This document shows positions 21,200-28,108 of a stretch of 28,108 nt of DNA, piece after piece. Origin of the DNA: Prolixibacteraceae bacterium (lineage in GTDB: Bacteria > Bacteroidota > Bacteroidia > Bacteroidales > Prolixibacteraceae); assembly GCA_023229575.1 (NCBI GenBank), contig JALNYZ010000044.1:1-28108 (forward strand), given 5' to 3'. Within the stretch, counting starts at the first letter, position 1; the number at the start of each line of letters is the position of its first letter. The translations under genes and the position numbers were made by a program. The notes beneath the pieces were generated by a model, which saw only the letters and a program-made list of their open reading frames with translations, ran no database searches and was not told the DNA's origin.

Positions 21200-23395
21200 A
21201 TGAATGAGGATACTGGCTTTGGAAGAAATTCAGGTAATAGGAAAACCCGGATAGCATTGGTAATTTTGTTTACCTGCTTTTTCCTGACCTATTTGGCAGT
21301 CCACTCTACAATAATAAGCAATGCCAATCATGAGGCTGTTGAATATAATTTGATAGGTAATGAGATTAAGACCAAAATATCCACAAGGCTTAATGCGCAT
21401 GCCCTGCTATTGAATGGAGCAGCATCACTTTTTGCCACAAAGGATACTGTTACCCGAAAGGACTGGAACATTTATATCGAAAATTGTCAGCTTGATAAAA
21501 ATCTACCGGGGATACAGGGGGTCGGATTTTCGGTCATAGTACCAAAAAACCAGTTGAAGGAACATATTCGACTCATCCGGAGAGAAGGATTTCCGGAATA
21601 CAATATTACACCAGCCGGGACAAGAGATTATTATACATCCATTATTTTCCTGGAACCATTTTCCGGAAGGAACCTCAATGCCTTTGGCTACGATATGTTT
21701 AGTGAATCGGTCAGGCGGAAAGCCATGGAAAAAGCTCGGGACCACAATATTGCTGTATTATCAGGAAAAGTTTTGCTTGTGCAGGAAGCCACTATGGATG
21801 TTCAGGCGGGTACTTTAATGTACGTTCCTGTCTATCGGCATGATACTCCCGTCAATACTGTGGAAGATCGCAGGTCTGCGATCAAAGGATGGGTGTATAG
21901 TCCGTACAGGATGAATGATTTGATGCATGGAATACTGGGACGCTGGGACTTGATGGATGTGCAACGTATGCATTTACAAATATATGATAATGATGTCATT
22001 TCAAATGCAACGCTACTCTTCGACAGTCAGAAAAACGATACCGTCAAACACAATGATCTGTTCAAAAGAACATTAATTCTCCCAGTCGAATTTAATGGAA
22101 CAAAATGGACCCTGGTCTTTTCCCAGAGCAAAGAACAGTATGCCATGCAGACTTACCTTACCAGCAATGTCATCCTTATCCTTATCTGCGGTATAGTCAT
22201 TAGCCTGTTGCTCTATTTTCTGGTAGTAGCAAACTTCAATACAAAACAGAGGGCGCAAAAAATAGCAGAACATCTAATTGTAAAACTCCGGGAGAGTGAG
22301 GAACAGCGCATTATGCTTTCACAAGCTGTGGAGCAAAGTCTGATTTCCGTAGTGATAACTGATTTAGACGGTAATATTGAATATGGAAACCCTTATGTGA
22401 TGTCGCTAACAGGTTATTCACCCAAAGAACTTTTGGGAAAAAACCCGCGTATATTCAGTAGTGGGGAGAAATCAGCCGAAGAATACAAATATTTATGGGA
22501 TACAGTCCTTTCAGGTGGTGTTTGGCAGGGAGAGTTTCACAACAAAAAAAAGAGTGGTGAACTTTATTGGGAAGCTGCAGTAATTTCAGGAATAAAGAAT
22601 CAAAATGGTGAAATATCACACCTTTTGGCTGTTAAAGAAAACATCACCGAGCGCAAAATAGCGGAATGGGAATTAAAGTCAAAAAACGAAGAGCTCCGTA
22701 GGGTAATAGCTGAAAAAGACAGGTTTTTTTCCATCATAGCGCACGACCTTCGAAGTCCATTCAGCGGCTTTCTGGGAATTACCGGACTAATGGCAGAAGA
22801 GATGCAAAATCTAACCATGGAAGAGATGCAACAGATGGCAATCAGTATGAAAAAATCGGCCGATAATCTATTTCGTCTTCTTGAAAACCTTCTTCAATGG
22901 GCTGGAATGCAACAGGGTCTAATCCCATTTCAGCCTAAATTGGTCAGACTTCTTCCAATTGCCAATGAAAGTTTATCCCTGGTCTCTGAAGTGGCAAAAA
23001 ATAAATGGATAAAAATTCTCTCTCAAATTTCGGATGAAACTGAAGTCTGGGCTGATGCCAAGATGCTGCAAACAGTCATCCGAAACTTACTTTCAAATGC
23101 CGTGAAATTTACATACAAGGGAGGGCAAATAACGCTTTCTGCACAAACAACAGGCGATCTCGGTGTTGTCATATCCATCAAAGATTCCGGTATTGGAATG
23201 AGTCCCGAAATGGTTGACAATTTGTTCCTGCTCGACTCAAAATCAAACAGAAAAGGCACTGAAGGTGAACCAAGTTCAGGGTTGGGCTTATTGCTCTGTA
23301 AAGAATTTGTGGAGAAACATGGCGGAAAGTTGTGGGTTGAAAGCGAAGTTGGGATGGGAAGTACTTTTTCTTTCAACATTCCCAACAAACAATAA
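21200..23395 (+). CDS. CHASE-PAS sensor histidine kinase
   Basis: About 731 residues from ATG at 21200; a TTG three codons upstream (21191) is less likely. Numbering here counts from the TTG. The first TM helix is at about 20-40, an extracytoplasmic CHASE domain at about 50-310 (LNGAASLFATKDTVTRKDW and PGIQGVGFS are typical), and the second TM at about 324-347. A coiled stretch leads to a PAS domain at 375-495 (VVITDLDGNIEYGNP, then ENITERK). The HisKA domain has phospho-acceptor His518 (FFSIIAHDLRSPF). The HATPase has the N-box NLLSNAVKF (632-640), DSGIGM (665-670) and GLGL (697-700). The protein ends there with no receiver domain, so it needs a separate response regulator, and none is adjacent. 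The signal is unknown. The stop codon lies in the hairpin at 23393-23421. Confidence 0.93.
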   Translation: MNEDTGFGRNSGNRKTRIALVILFTCFFLTYLAVHSTIISNANHEAVEYNLIGNEIKTKISTRLNAHALLLNGAASLFATKDTVTRKDWNIYIENCQLDKNLPGIQGVGFSVIVPKNQLKEHIRLIRREGFPEYNITPAGTRDYYTSIIFLEPFSGRNLNAFGYDMFSESVRRKAMEKARDHNIAVLSGKVLLVQEATMDVQAGTLMYVPVYRHDTPVNTVEDRRSAIKGWVYSPYRMNDLMHGILGRWDLMDVQRMHLQIYDNDVISNATLLFDSQKNDTVKHNDLFKRTLILPVEFNGTKWTLVFSQSKEQYAMQTYLTSNVILILICGIVISLLLYFLVVANFNTKQRAQKIAEHLIVKLRESEEQRIMLSQAVEQSLISVVITDLDGNIEYGNPYVMSLTGYSPKELLGKNPRIFSSGEKSAEEYKYLWDTVLSGGVWQGEFHNKKKSGELYWEAAVISGIKNQNGEISHLLAVKENITERKIAEWELKSKNEELRRVIAEKDRFFSIIAHDLRSPFSGFLGITGLMAEEMQNLTMEEMQQMAISMKKSADNLFRLLENLLQWAGMQQGLIPFQPKLVRLLPIANESLSLVSEVAKNKWIKILSQISDETEVWADAKMLQTVIRNLLSNAVKFTYKGGQITLSAQTTGDLGVVISIKDSGIGMSPEMVDNLFLLDSKSNRKGTEGEPSSGLGLLLCKEFVEKHGGKLWVESEVGMGSTFSFNIPNKQ

Positions 23396-23421
23396 TACCC
23401 ACTGATTATCAGCAGGTATTA
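23393..23421 (-). terminator. Hairpin between convergent kinase and tRNA-Leu genes
   Basis: Outer arms TAATACC (23393-23399) and GGTATTA (23415-23421) pair perfectly, two mismatches follow, then inner arms CTGAT and ATCAG. On the minus strand it is followed by TTGTTTGTT, fitting a terminator for the tRNA. It may also end the kinase transcript, whose stop codon is the first arm. Confidence 0.55.
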
Positions 23422-23432
23422 ACAATCCTCAG

Positions 23433-23516
23433 TGCCCAGAACAAGACTCGAACTTGCACAAGCTTGCGCTCACTAGTCCCTGAAACTAGCGTGTCTACCA
23501 ATTTCACCATCTGGGC
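23433..23516 (-). tRNA. tRNA-Leu, anticodon CAG
   Basis: The minus-strand transcript begins GCCCAGATGGTGAAATTGG and folds as a class II tRNA: acceptor GCCCAGA paired with TCTGGGC, D-loop with GG, anticodon stem CTAGT/ACTAG enclosing TTCAGGG (anticodon CAG), a long variable arm (GAGCGCAAGCTTGTGC) and T-loop TTCGAGTC. The discriminator is A and CCA is not encoded. The length of 84 bases suits a leucine tRNA. Confidence 0.93.
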
Positions 23517-23520
23517 GGAA

Positions 23521-23570
23521 AGGCGTTGCAAATATATACTTTTCAACGAAAAACAAAAAACGCAACGCCT
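23521..23570 (-). promoter_or_regulatory. tRNA-Leu promoter flanked by an inverted repeat
   Basis: The minus strand has TATATTTG (23536-23529), a perfect -7 element placing the start just before the tRNA. A TTTG at 23557-23554 is a possible -33 with a short 17-bp spacer. The element is bracketed by perfect 9-bp arms AGGCGTTGC (23521-23529) and GCAACGCCT (23562-23570). Confidence 0.55.
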
Positions 23571-23588
23571 AAAAAAGTTATGTCAATA

Positions 23589-23672
23589 GTTATGAGTTAG
23601 GAGTTATAAGTTATTGCGCTCTATTTCAATTCACAACAAATCCCATCACTCATAACTCCTAACTTATAACTC
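23589..23672. repeat. Inverted repeat with about 25-bp arms next to the DPP IV stop
   Basis: The arm at 23589-23613 (GTTATGAGTTAGGAGTTATA...) is the near-exact inverse of the arm at 23648-23672 (ACTCATAACTCCTAACTTAT...), with two paired differences and a 34-bp loop. It begins one base after the peptidase stop, so it can fold at the 3' end of that mRNA as a terminator-like or stabilising hairpin. The words AGGAGTTATAAG/CTCCTAACTTATAAC are of the type often repeated between Bacteroidota genes. Confidence 0.7.
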
Positions 23673-23673
23673 T

Positions 23674-25866
23674 CTATTTGAGGTTCTCCTGTAAAAATTC
23701 GTCAAACATCGTATAGAGGTGCATCGTCGTATTTCCGCCTCTGATCCCGTGGTTGCGGTTGTTGTACGACATCATCCTGAACTGGATCCCTGCCTGAACC
23801 ATCGCCTCGGCAAACTCGATCGTATTCTGGTAGTGAACGTTGTCATCGGCTGTACCTGCAACCAGCAACAGTTTCCCCTTGATACCCCTGGCAAGCGTAA
23901 TGGGTGAATTTTGGTTATAACCCTCCGGATTCTGGCTTGGCAGCCCCATGTAGCGCTCTGTATAAACGGTATCGTAAAAATAATGGCTGATCACAGGCGC
24001 TACCGCGATGGCCGCATGGATCAGCTCGCCCCCTTTGCAGAGTGTCATAGAGGAGATAAACCCGCCGTAACTCCAGCCCCAGATGGCAATCTTCTTTGCA
24101 TCCACATACGATTGTTTTGAGAGGTAGCGGACCGCTTCGACCTGGTCGTTCGATTCGAGGTTGCCTAACATACCATAAGTACATTTGCGGAACTCCTCTC
24201 CTCTTGCACCGGTTCCGCGCGGATCTACACATACCACAAGGTATCCCTGCTGCGCCAGATAGGTATTCCAGTCGACCGAGAAATTGTCCAGTACCTGTTG
24301 GGAGTTCGGGCCACTATACTGGGTCATCAATACCGGATATTTGGCTCCCTGATTAAACGGAACCGGCTTAATCATCCAGCCATTCAAATCAACACCTTCC
24401 GATGTGGTAAATTTGAAAAATTCCTTCTGCGGCAATTGCATTCCGGCTAACTTGCCTTTCAGAACCGAATTATCTTCCAGTACCCTGATTTGCTTACCGG
24501 AAATATCGTGCAAAGTCACCAGATTGGGGGTGGAAAGATTACTGAAGGTATTGACGTAATATTTGAACCCCTTGCTGAAATCAACATTGTTGGCGCCTGC
24601 CTGTGTCGAAAGCATCACCTTTTTCTTCTTGTCGAAAGAGATGCCATACACCTCGCGTTGCATTGGCACAATGGCAGCAGCCTGATAGTAGAAGAATTTC
24701 TTCACCTGGTCGTACCCATAAAACTTGATGACATCATAATTTCCTTCGGTCAGTTGTTTGATTTTTACACCGTTCAAATCGTAGAGATAGAGGTGTTTAA
24801 AGCCATTCTGTTCACTAAGGACGACGAAGCTTTTGTTGTCGTCCAGAAATTGGAAATTATCCAGAAAATCGGTTTCGATGTAACGGTTGTTTTTTTCGGT
24901 ATAAATAAGACGGGAGTCCCCTGTATTTGGATTGGCTAAAAGAAGTTCCAGCTTGTTTTGCAGGCGGTTCATCCGAAAGATACCAAGATCGGTGCCACTG
25001 TTGGTCCAGGAGATTTTCGGCAAATAATTATCCGTCTCTTTGCCGGTCTCCATCCGGATATTGTGCCCGCTTTTAATATCATAAACCCAAATCTGAACAA
25101 TGGAATTCTTCTCCCCTGCCTTGGGATATTTGAAGCTATATTCACCGGGATACAATTTATTCTCCTTGTGCTCGGGGGCCATTCCTTTGTACATCGGCAT
25201 GTGGTAGATGGGAACCTGCTCCTCATCGAATTTCATGTAGGCAATCTGTTTACTGTCGGGCGACCATTCGAATCCCCTGTTGAATTCAAACTCCTCCTCG
25301 TAAACCCAGTCGGGCGCCCCGTTGATGATTTTGTTGAACTCACCGTCGTTGGTTACCTGACGTTCTGTGCCAAAGCGCAGGCTTTTGACGAAAAGATTGT
25401 TTTTGCGTACAAATGCCACCCTTTCACCATCCGGCGAAAAGGTTGCCAACTGCTGTTCCCCTCCAGTGGAAAGTCTGGCAAGTTCCTTTGTCACAAGATT
25501 GTAGACAAAATAGTTTGCCGTAAACGACCTGCGGTAGATGGGTTTGCGATCGGTCATCAGCAATACCCGGGTTTCGTCGCTGCTGAACTGGTAATTGGAG
25601 ACAGCTTTCAAAGAGTCGTTTTTGAGGGCCGAAATATCGAGTAGGGTAGCCACTTTCTCACCGGTTTTGTAGCTGAATTTGACTATCTCTTTCCCCATAT
25701 TTTCGAGGGTAGTGTAATTCATTCCATCATTTAACGAGGCCAGACCATACACAGCTTTTTGCCCGTAAGTTCTTTTTATGACCACATCTTCGAGCGTCAG
25801 CTTCTGGGCCTGAAGGCCGAGGGTTGCCAGTAAAACCAGCAAAAAGAAGGAGTACTTTTTTATCAT
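23674..25866 (-). CDS. Dipeptidyl peptidase IV-like serine peptidase (family S9)
   Basis: A 730-residue exported peptidase. The signal peptide MIKKYSFFLLVLLATLGLQAQ is cleaved near 20-21. An N-terminal DPP IV beta-propeller spans about 80-470, with the substrate N-terminus-binding glutamates in DWVYEEEFEF (about E190/E191). The C-terminal alpha/beta hydrolase domain spans about 490-730. The catalytic triad is Ser599 (GWSYGG), Asp674 (GTADDNVH) and His706 (NRNHGI). It removes dipeptides, typically X-Pro, from the N-terminus of peptides in the periplasm. It is complete, on the minus strand, with no evident operon partner; an inverted repeat follows the stop. Confidence 0.95.
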   Translation of the reverse strand: MIKKYSFFLLVLLATLGLQAQKLTLEDVVIKRTYGQKAVYGLASLNDGMNYTTLENMGKEIVKFSYKTGEKVATLLDISALKNDSLKAVSNYQFSSDETRVLLMTDRKPIYRRSFTANYFVYNLVTKELARLSTGGEQQLATFSPDGERVAFVRKNNLFVKSLRFGTERQVTNDGEFNKIINGAPDWVYEEEFEFNRGFEWSPDSKQIAYMKFDEEQVPIYHMPMYKGMAPEHKENKLYPGEYSFKYPKAGEKNSIVQIWVYDIKSGHNIRMETGKETDNYLPKISWTNSGTDLGIFRMNRLQNKLELLLANPNTGDSRLIYTEKNNRYIETDFLDNFQFLDDNKSFVVLSEQNGFKHLYLYDLNGVKIKQLTEGNYDVIKFYGYDQVKKFFYYQAAAIVPMQREVYGISFDKKKKVMLSTQAGANNVDFSKGFKYYVNTFSNLSTPNLVTLHDISGKQIRVLEDNSVLKGKLAGMQLPQKEFFKFTTSEGVDLNGWMIKPVPFNQGAKYPVLMTQYSGPNSQQVLDNFSVDWNTYLAQQGYLVVCVDPRGTGARGEEFRKCTYGMLGNLESNDQVEAVRYLSKQSYVDAKKIAIWGWSYGGFISSMTLCKGGELIHAAIAVAPVISHYFYDTVYTERYMGLPSQNPEGYNQNSPITLARGIKGKLLLVAGTADDNVHYQNTIEFAEAMVQAGIQFRMMSYNNRNHGIRGGNTTMHLYTMFDEFLQENLK

Positions 25867-25936
25867 AATACAGATTATAAATGAATTACAAATTAAAAAT
25901 TACAGATTAAAGATGAGGATTATCCAATCAAGGATA

Positions 25937-25950
25937 TTGATTCGAATCAA
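25937..25950. repeat. Perfect 14-bp palindrome
   Basis: TTGATTCGAATCAA is its own reverse complement. It lies about 70 bp upstream of the peptidase start (minus strand) and 360 bp before thrS. It could be a binding site or simply part of the adjacent repeat. Confidence 0.5.
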
Positions 25951-26052
25951 CCTTAGAGACCTTCGTGAATCCTTCGAGACCTTCGTGGTAAAATTTAAAA
26001 ACTTAACCACAAAGGACCCCAAGTTCAACACAAAGGAAACACAAAGAGACCT
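25951..26052. repeat. Dispersed-type repeat (CCTTCGTGG / CCACAAAGG words)
   Basis: GAGACCTTCGTG occurs twice (25956-25967 and 25976-25987). CCTTCGTGGTAA can then pair with TTAACCACAAAGG (26003-26014), one mismatch, and runs of ACAAAGGA/ACAAAGAG follow. This matches in style the CCACAAAGG...CCTTCGTGG intergenic repeats I recall from many environmental genomes. The remaining spacer, 26053-26260, shows no gene. Confidence 0.55.
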
Positions 26053-26260
26053 GCCGAATTAATGACTTAACACACCTATAACCGAATAATAATTGATCCG
26101 GTCAATTTATCTAATCACATGTAGGTAAGCCTAAGCCACTTTAGTTGTCCCAAATGCATCCAAAAATAGAAAATAATCCCTCCCGATCGGAGCGATTTCC
26201 TGGTAAGGGGTAAAAAAAATGCTGATAGCGAAATCTTTCGGTCACAAAGATCAAAATAGA

Positions 26261-26292
26261 TTTGATGAAACGGCGGAAGTTCGCTAATTTTG
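26261..26292 (+). promoter_or_regulatory. thrS promoter
   Basis: TTTG (26261-26264), 20 bp, then TAATTTTG (26285-26292), a full match to the Bacteroidota consensus. Transcription would begin near 26298, leaving a leader of about 16 bases before the ATG at 26314. That is too short for a T-box or other tRNA-sensing leader. Confidence 0.65.
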
Positions 26293-26313
26293 CACCTTCA
26301 TACAAAAATCACT

Positions 26314-28108
26314 ATGATTAAGATCACACTACCCGATAACTCTGTCAGAGAGTTTGATGCAGGAGTTAACGGCCTGGAAATCGCAGAAGCGATCAGCAGA
26401 AATCTTGCGAAAGAGGTACTTTCCATTACTGTCAATGGCGAAGTGCGCGACCTGATGCGCCCGATCCAGTCGGATGCATCGATCAAATTGCATACCTGGG
26501 ACGACAAAGAGGGGCGCGATACATTCTGGCATTCATCGGCCCATATCATGGCGGAGGCCATCGAGGCGTACCTTCCGGGTACGAAATTCGGCATTGGCCC
26601 TTCTATCGACAATGGTTTCTATTACGATATTGATCTTCCCGAAGGTCAGACACTAACAGATAAAGACCTCATTGAGATTGAGAAGAAGATGATGGATTTG
26701 GCACGTACCAAATCCGACATCGTCAGATCAGAAATTTCAAAAGAGGAAGCGCTTAAATTGTTTGCTCAAAAAGGCGATCCCTATAAACAAGAGCTGATAT
26801 CCGAACTGATAGATGGTACCATTACCCTCTACCGGCAAGGCAATTTCACCGATCTTTGCCGCGGTCCGCACCTTCCCAATACCGGATATATCAAAGCCCT
26901 GAAACTGACCAGCATTGCCGGGGCCTACTGGCGTGGCAGCGAAAAAAATAAGATGCTGACCCGTGTTTACGGTATCACCTTCCCCAAACAAAAGTTGCTC
27001 GAAGAGTACATTGTGCTGATGGAAGAGGCCAAGAAGCGCGACCACCGCAAAATCGGGAAAGAGATGGAACTCTTCATGATCTCGCAGGAAGTGGGTCAGG
27101 GTCTGCCCATGTGGCTGCCCAAAGGCGCCATGCTGCGCGAACAGCTTGAGAAATTCCTGAAGGGCGTGCAGAAGAAATTCGGATACGACCAGGTGATTAC
27201 CCCGCACATCGGCGATGTGAAACTATACAAGAAATCAGGCCACTACGAAAAGTATGGCAAAGACTCTTTTCAGGTTATCAAAACCCCAACCGAAGGTGAA
27301 GAGTATCTGTTGAAACCGATGAACTGCCCTCACCACTGTGAGATGTTCCGCTTCAAACCCCGCTCATATAAAGATCTTCCCGTTAGATTGGCCGAATTCG
27401 GTACCGTTTACCGCTACGAACAGAGTGGCGAGTTGCATGGATTGACCCGCGTCCGCGGATTTACGCAGGATGATGCGCACATCTTCTGCCGCCCGGATCA
27501 GCTGAAAGAGGAATTTTTGAAGGTGATCGATATCATCTTCATCATTTTCAAGGCATTGAATTTCGAAAACTATACAGCCCAGATCTCTTTGCGGGATCCG
27601 GCCAACAAAGAGAAATACATCGGCTCGGACGAAAACTGGGAAAAAGCGGAGAGCGCCATCATCGAGGCTTGCGCGGAGAAAGGGCTGAACACCGTTACCG
27701 AACTGGGCGAAGCCGCCTTCTACGGTCCAAAACTAGACTTCATGGTAAAGGATGCCATCGGCAGAAGCTGGCAGCTTGGGACTATTCAGGTAGATTACAA
27801 CCTGCCTGAACGTTTTGAATTGGAGTACATCGGCGCAGACGACAAACGCCACCGTCCGGTGATGATCCACCGTGCACCGTTCGGATCGATGGAGCGCTTC
27901 TGCGCGGTTCTGATTGAGCACACTGCCGGGAAATTTCCGATCTGGCTCACACCCGACCAGGTGGTTGTGCTGCCCATCAGCGAAAAGTACAACGATTATG
28001 CGCAAAAAGTTTCAGAATATCTAAATAATTCCGATATTCGCACCGTCGTTGACGAGCGTAACGAAAAGATAGGCAGGAAAATCCGTGACAACGAGATGAA
28101 ACGCATAC
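26314..28108 (+). CDS. thrS: Threonyl-tRNA synthetase (partial, runs off right edge)
   Basis: The reading frame is open from ATG at 26314 to the window end, 598 codons of an expected 640-650. The TGS domain is at 1-62 (MIKITLPDNSVREFD). The editing domain has H73-x3-H77 (HSSAH) and C182/H186 (DLCRGPH). The class II catalytic core carries motif 2 (TVYRYEQSGELHGLTRVRGF, 364-383), zinc ligands C338 (MNCPHHCEMF) and probably H389 (DDAHIFC), and motif 3 (MIHRAPFGSMERF). The anticodon-binding domain begins (WLTPDQVVVLPIS) and is cut off. It charges tRNA-Thr in the cytoplasm. In many bacteria infC-rpmI-rplT follow thrS; that cannot be seen here. Confidence 0.97.
   Translation, partial: MIKITLPDNSVREFDAGVNGLEIAEAISRNLAKEVLSITVNGEVRDLMRPIQSDASIKLHTWDDKEGRDTFWHSSAHIMAEAIEAYLPGTKFGIGPSIDNGFYYDIDLPEGQTLTDKDLIEIEKKMMDLARTKSDIVRSEISKEEALKLFAQKGDPYKQELISELIDGTITLYRQGNFTDLCRGPHLPNTGYIKALKLTSIAGAYWRGSEKNKMLTRVYGITFPKQKLLEEYIVLMEEAKKRDHRKIGKEMELFMISQEVGQGLPMWLPKGAMLREQLEKFLKGVQKKFGYDQVITPHIGDVKLYKKSGHYEKYGKDSFQVIKTPTEGEEYLLKPMNCPHHCEMFRFKPRSYKDLPVRLAEFGTVYRYEQSGELHGLTRVRGFTQDDAHIFCRPDQLKEEFLKVIDIIFIIFKALNFENYTAQISLRDPANKEKYIGSDENWEKAESAIIEACAEKGLNTVTELGEAAFYGPKLDFMVKDAIGRSWQLGTIQVDYNLPERFELEYIGADDKRHRPVMIHRAPFGSMERFCAVLIEHTAGKFPIWLTPDQVVVLPISEKYNDYAQKVSEYLNNSDIRTVVDERNEKIGRKIRDNEMKRI

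Noticed and set aside
24958..25644. 228-codon plus-strand open frame inside the DPP IV gene
   Set aside because: Antisense to an intact propeller domain; hydrophobic patches arise from the codon pattern of the real gene. The same applies to 24490-24939.
26053..26313. T-box or other tRNA-sensing leader for thrS
   Set aside because: The best promoter leaves only about 16 bases before the ATG, and no T-box core sequence was seen.
26737..27207. 156-codon minus-strand open frame inside thrS
   Set aside because: Antisense to the conserved synthetase core.

Overview
The window looks like chromosomal DNA of an anaerobic, fermentative member of the Bacteroidota, probably Bacteroidales. The support is: Bacteroidota-type promoters (TTTG, about 19-21 bp, TAnnTTTG), starts without Shine-Dalgarno sequences, a TonB/ExbB/ExbD/ExbD gene order, an OprO/P-type phosphate porin, a DPP IV-type S9 peptidase, lipoprotein signals, and the short AT-rich intergenic repeats common in this phylum. 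The exact genus cannot be read from the window.

Layout. (1) 1-513: the last 29 codons of an unidentified gene, then a repeat-rich stretch with three related intergenic repeats and a probable promoter. (2) 514-5841: hydC-hydB-hydA, a trimeric NAD(H)-linked [FeFe]-hydrogenase, followed by a HydG-type radical SAM maturase. HydB lacks the N- and C-terminal Fe-S domains of bifurcating HydB proteins. HydG has Gly in place of the middle Cys of its C-terminal cluster motif. The gaps between hydC, hydB and hydA are filled with simple and dispersed repeats. (3) 5898-6465: an MNT-type nucleotidyltransferase (antitoxin-like) with a textbook promoter, followed by the decayed remnant of its HEPN partner. 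(4) 6505-12092: a six-gene operon of ExbB, two ExbD, TonB, a PstS-like lipoprotein and a TPR protein. (5) 12108-17030, minus strand: a phosphate locus of a small ORF, a phosphate-type porin, pstS, pstC, pstA and pstB, tightly coupled and ending tail-to-tail 15 bp from the TPR gene, with no phoU. (6) 17031-17358: a divergent regulatory region with RGYGAT direct repeats about 11 bp apart placed against a minus-strand -7 box (a possible Pho-box-like array) and an interrupted palindrome. (7) 17359-18314: two thioredoxin-fold genes, one a predicted lipoprotein and one membrane anchored. (8) 18331-20848: a 10-bp tandem repeat and a GH3 beta-glycosidase lipoprotein. (9) 21200-23395: a CHASE-PAS histidine kinase. 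(10) 23433-23516: tRNA-Leu(CAG) on the minus strand. (11) 23674-25866: a DPP IV-like peptidase on the minus strand. (12) 25867-26313: a repeat-rich spacer with the thrS promoter; thrS then runs off the right edge.

How the genes fit together. HydABC would exchange electrons between NAD(H) and protons to dispose of, or use, H2. HydG helps build its active-site cluster, but hydE and hydF are not in the window. The porin, PstS and PstCAB form an outer-to-inner membrane phosphate path. The neighbouring TonB/ExbBD operon, which carries its own PstS-like lipoprotein, suggests a second, energised envelope step in phosphate handling; that link is inferred from context. The points most worth a second look are the HydG cysteine substitution, the reduced cofactor set of HydB, the RGYGAT array at the phosphate locus, the TonB-PstS operon, and the orphaned MNT gene.
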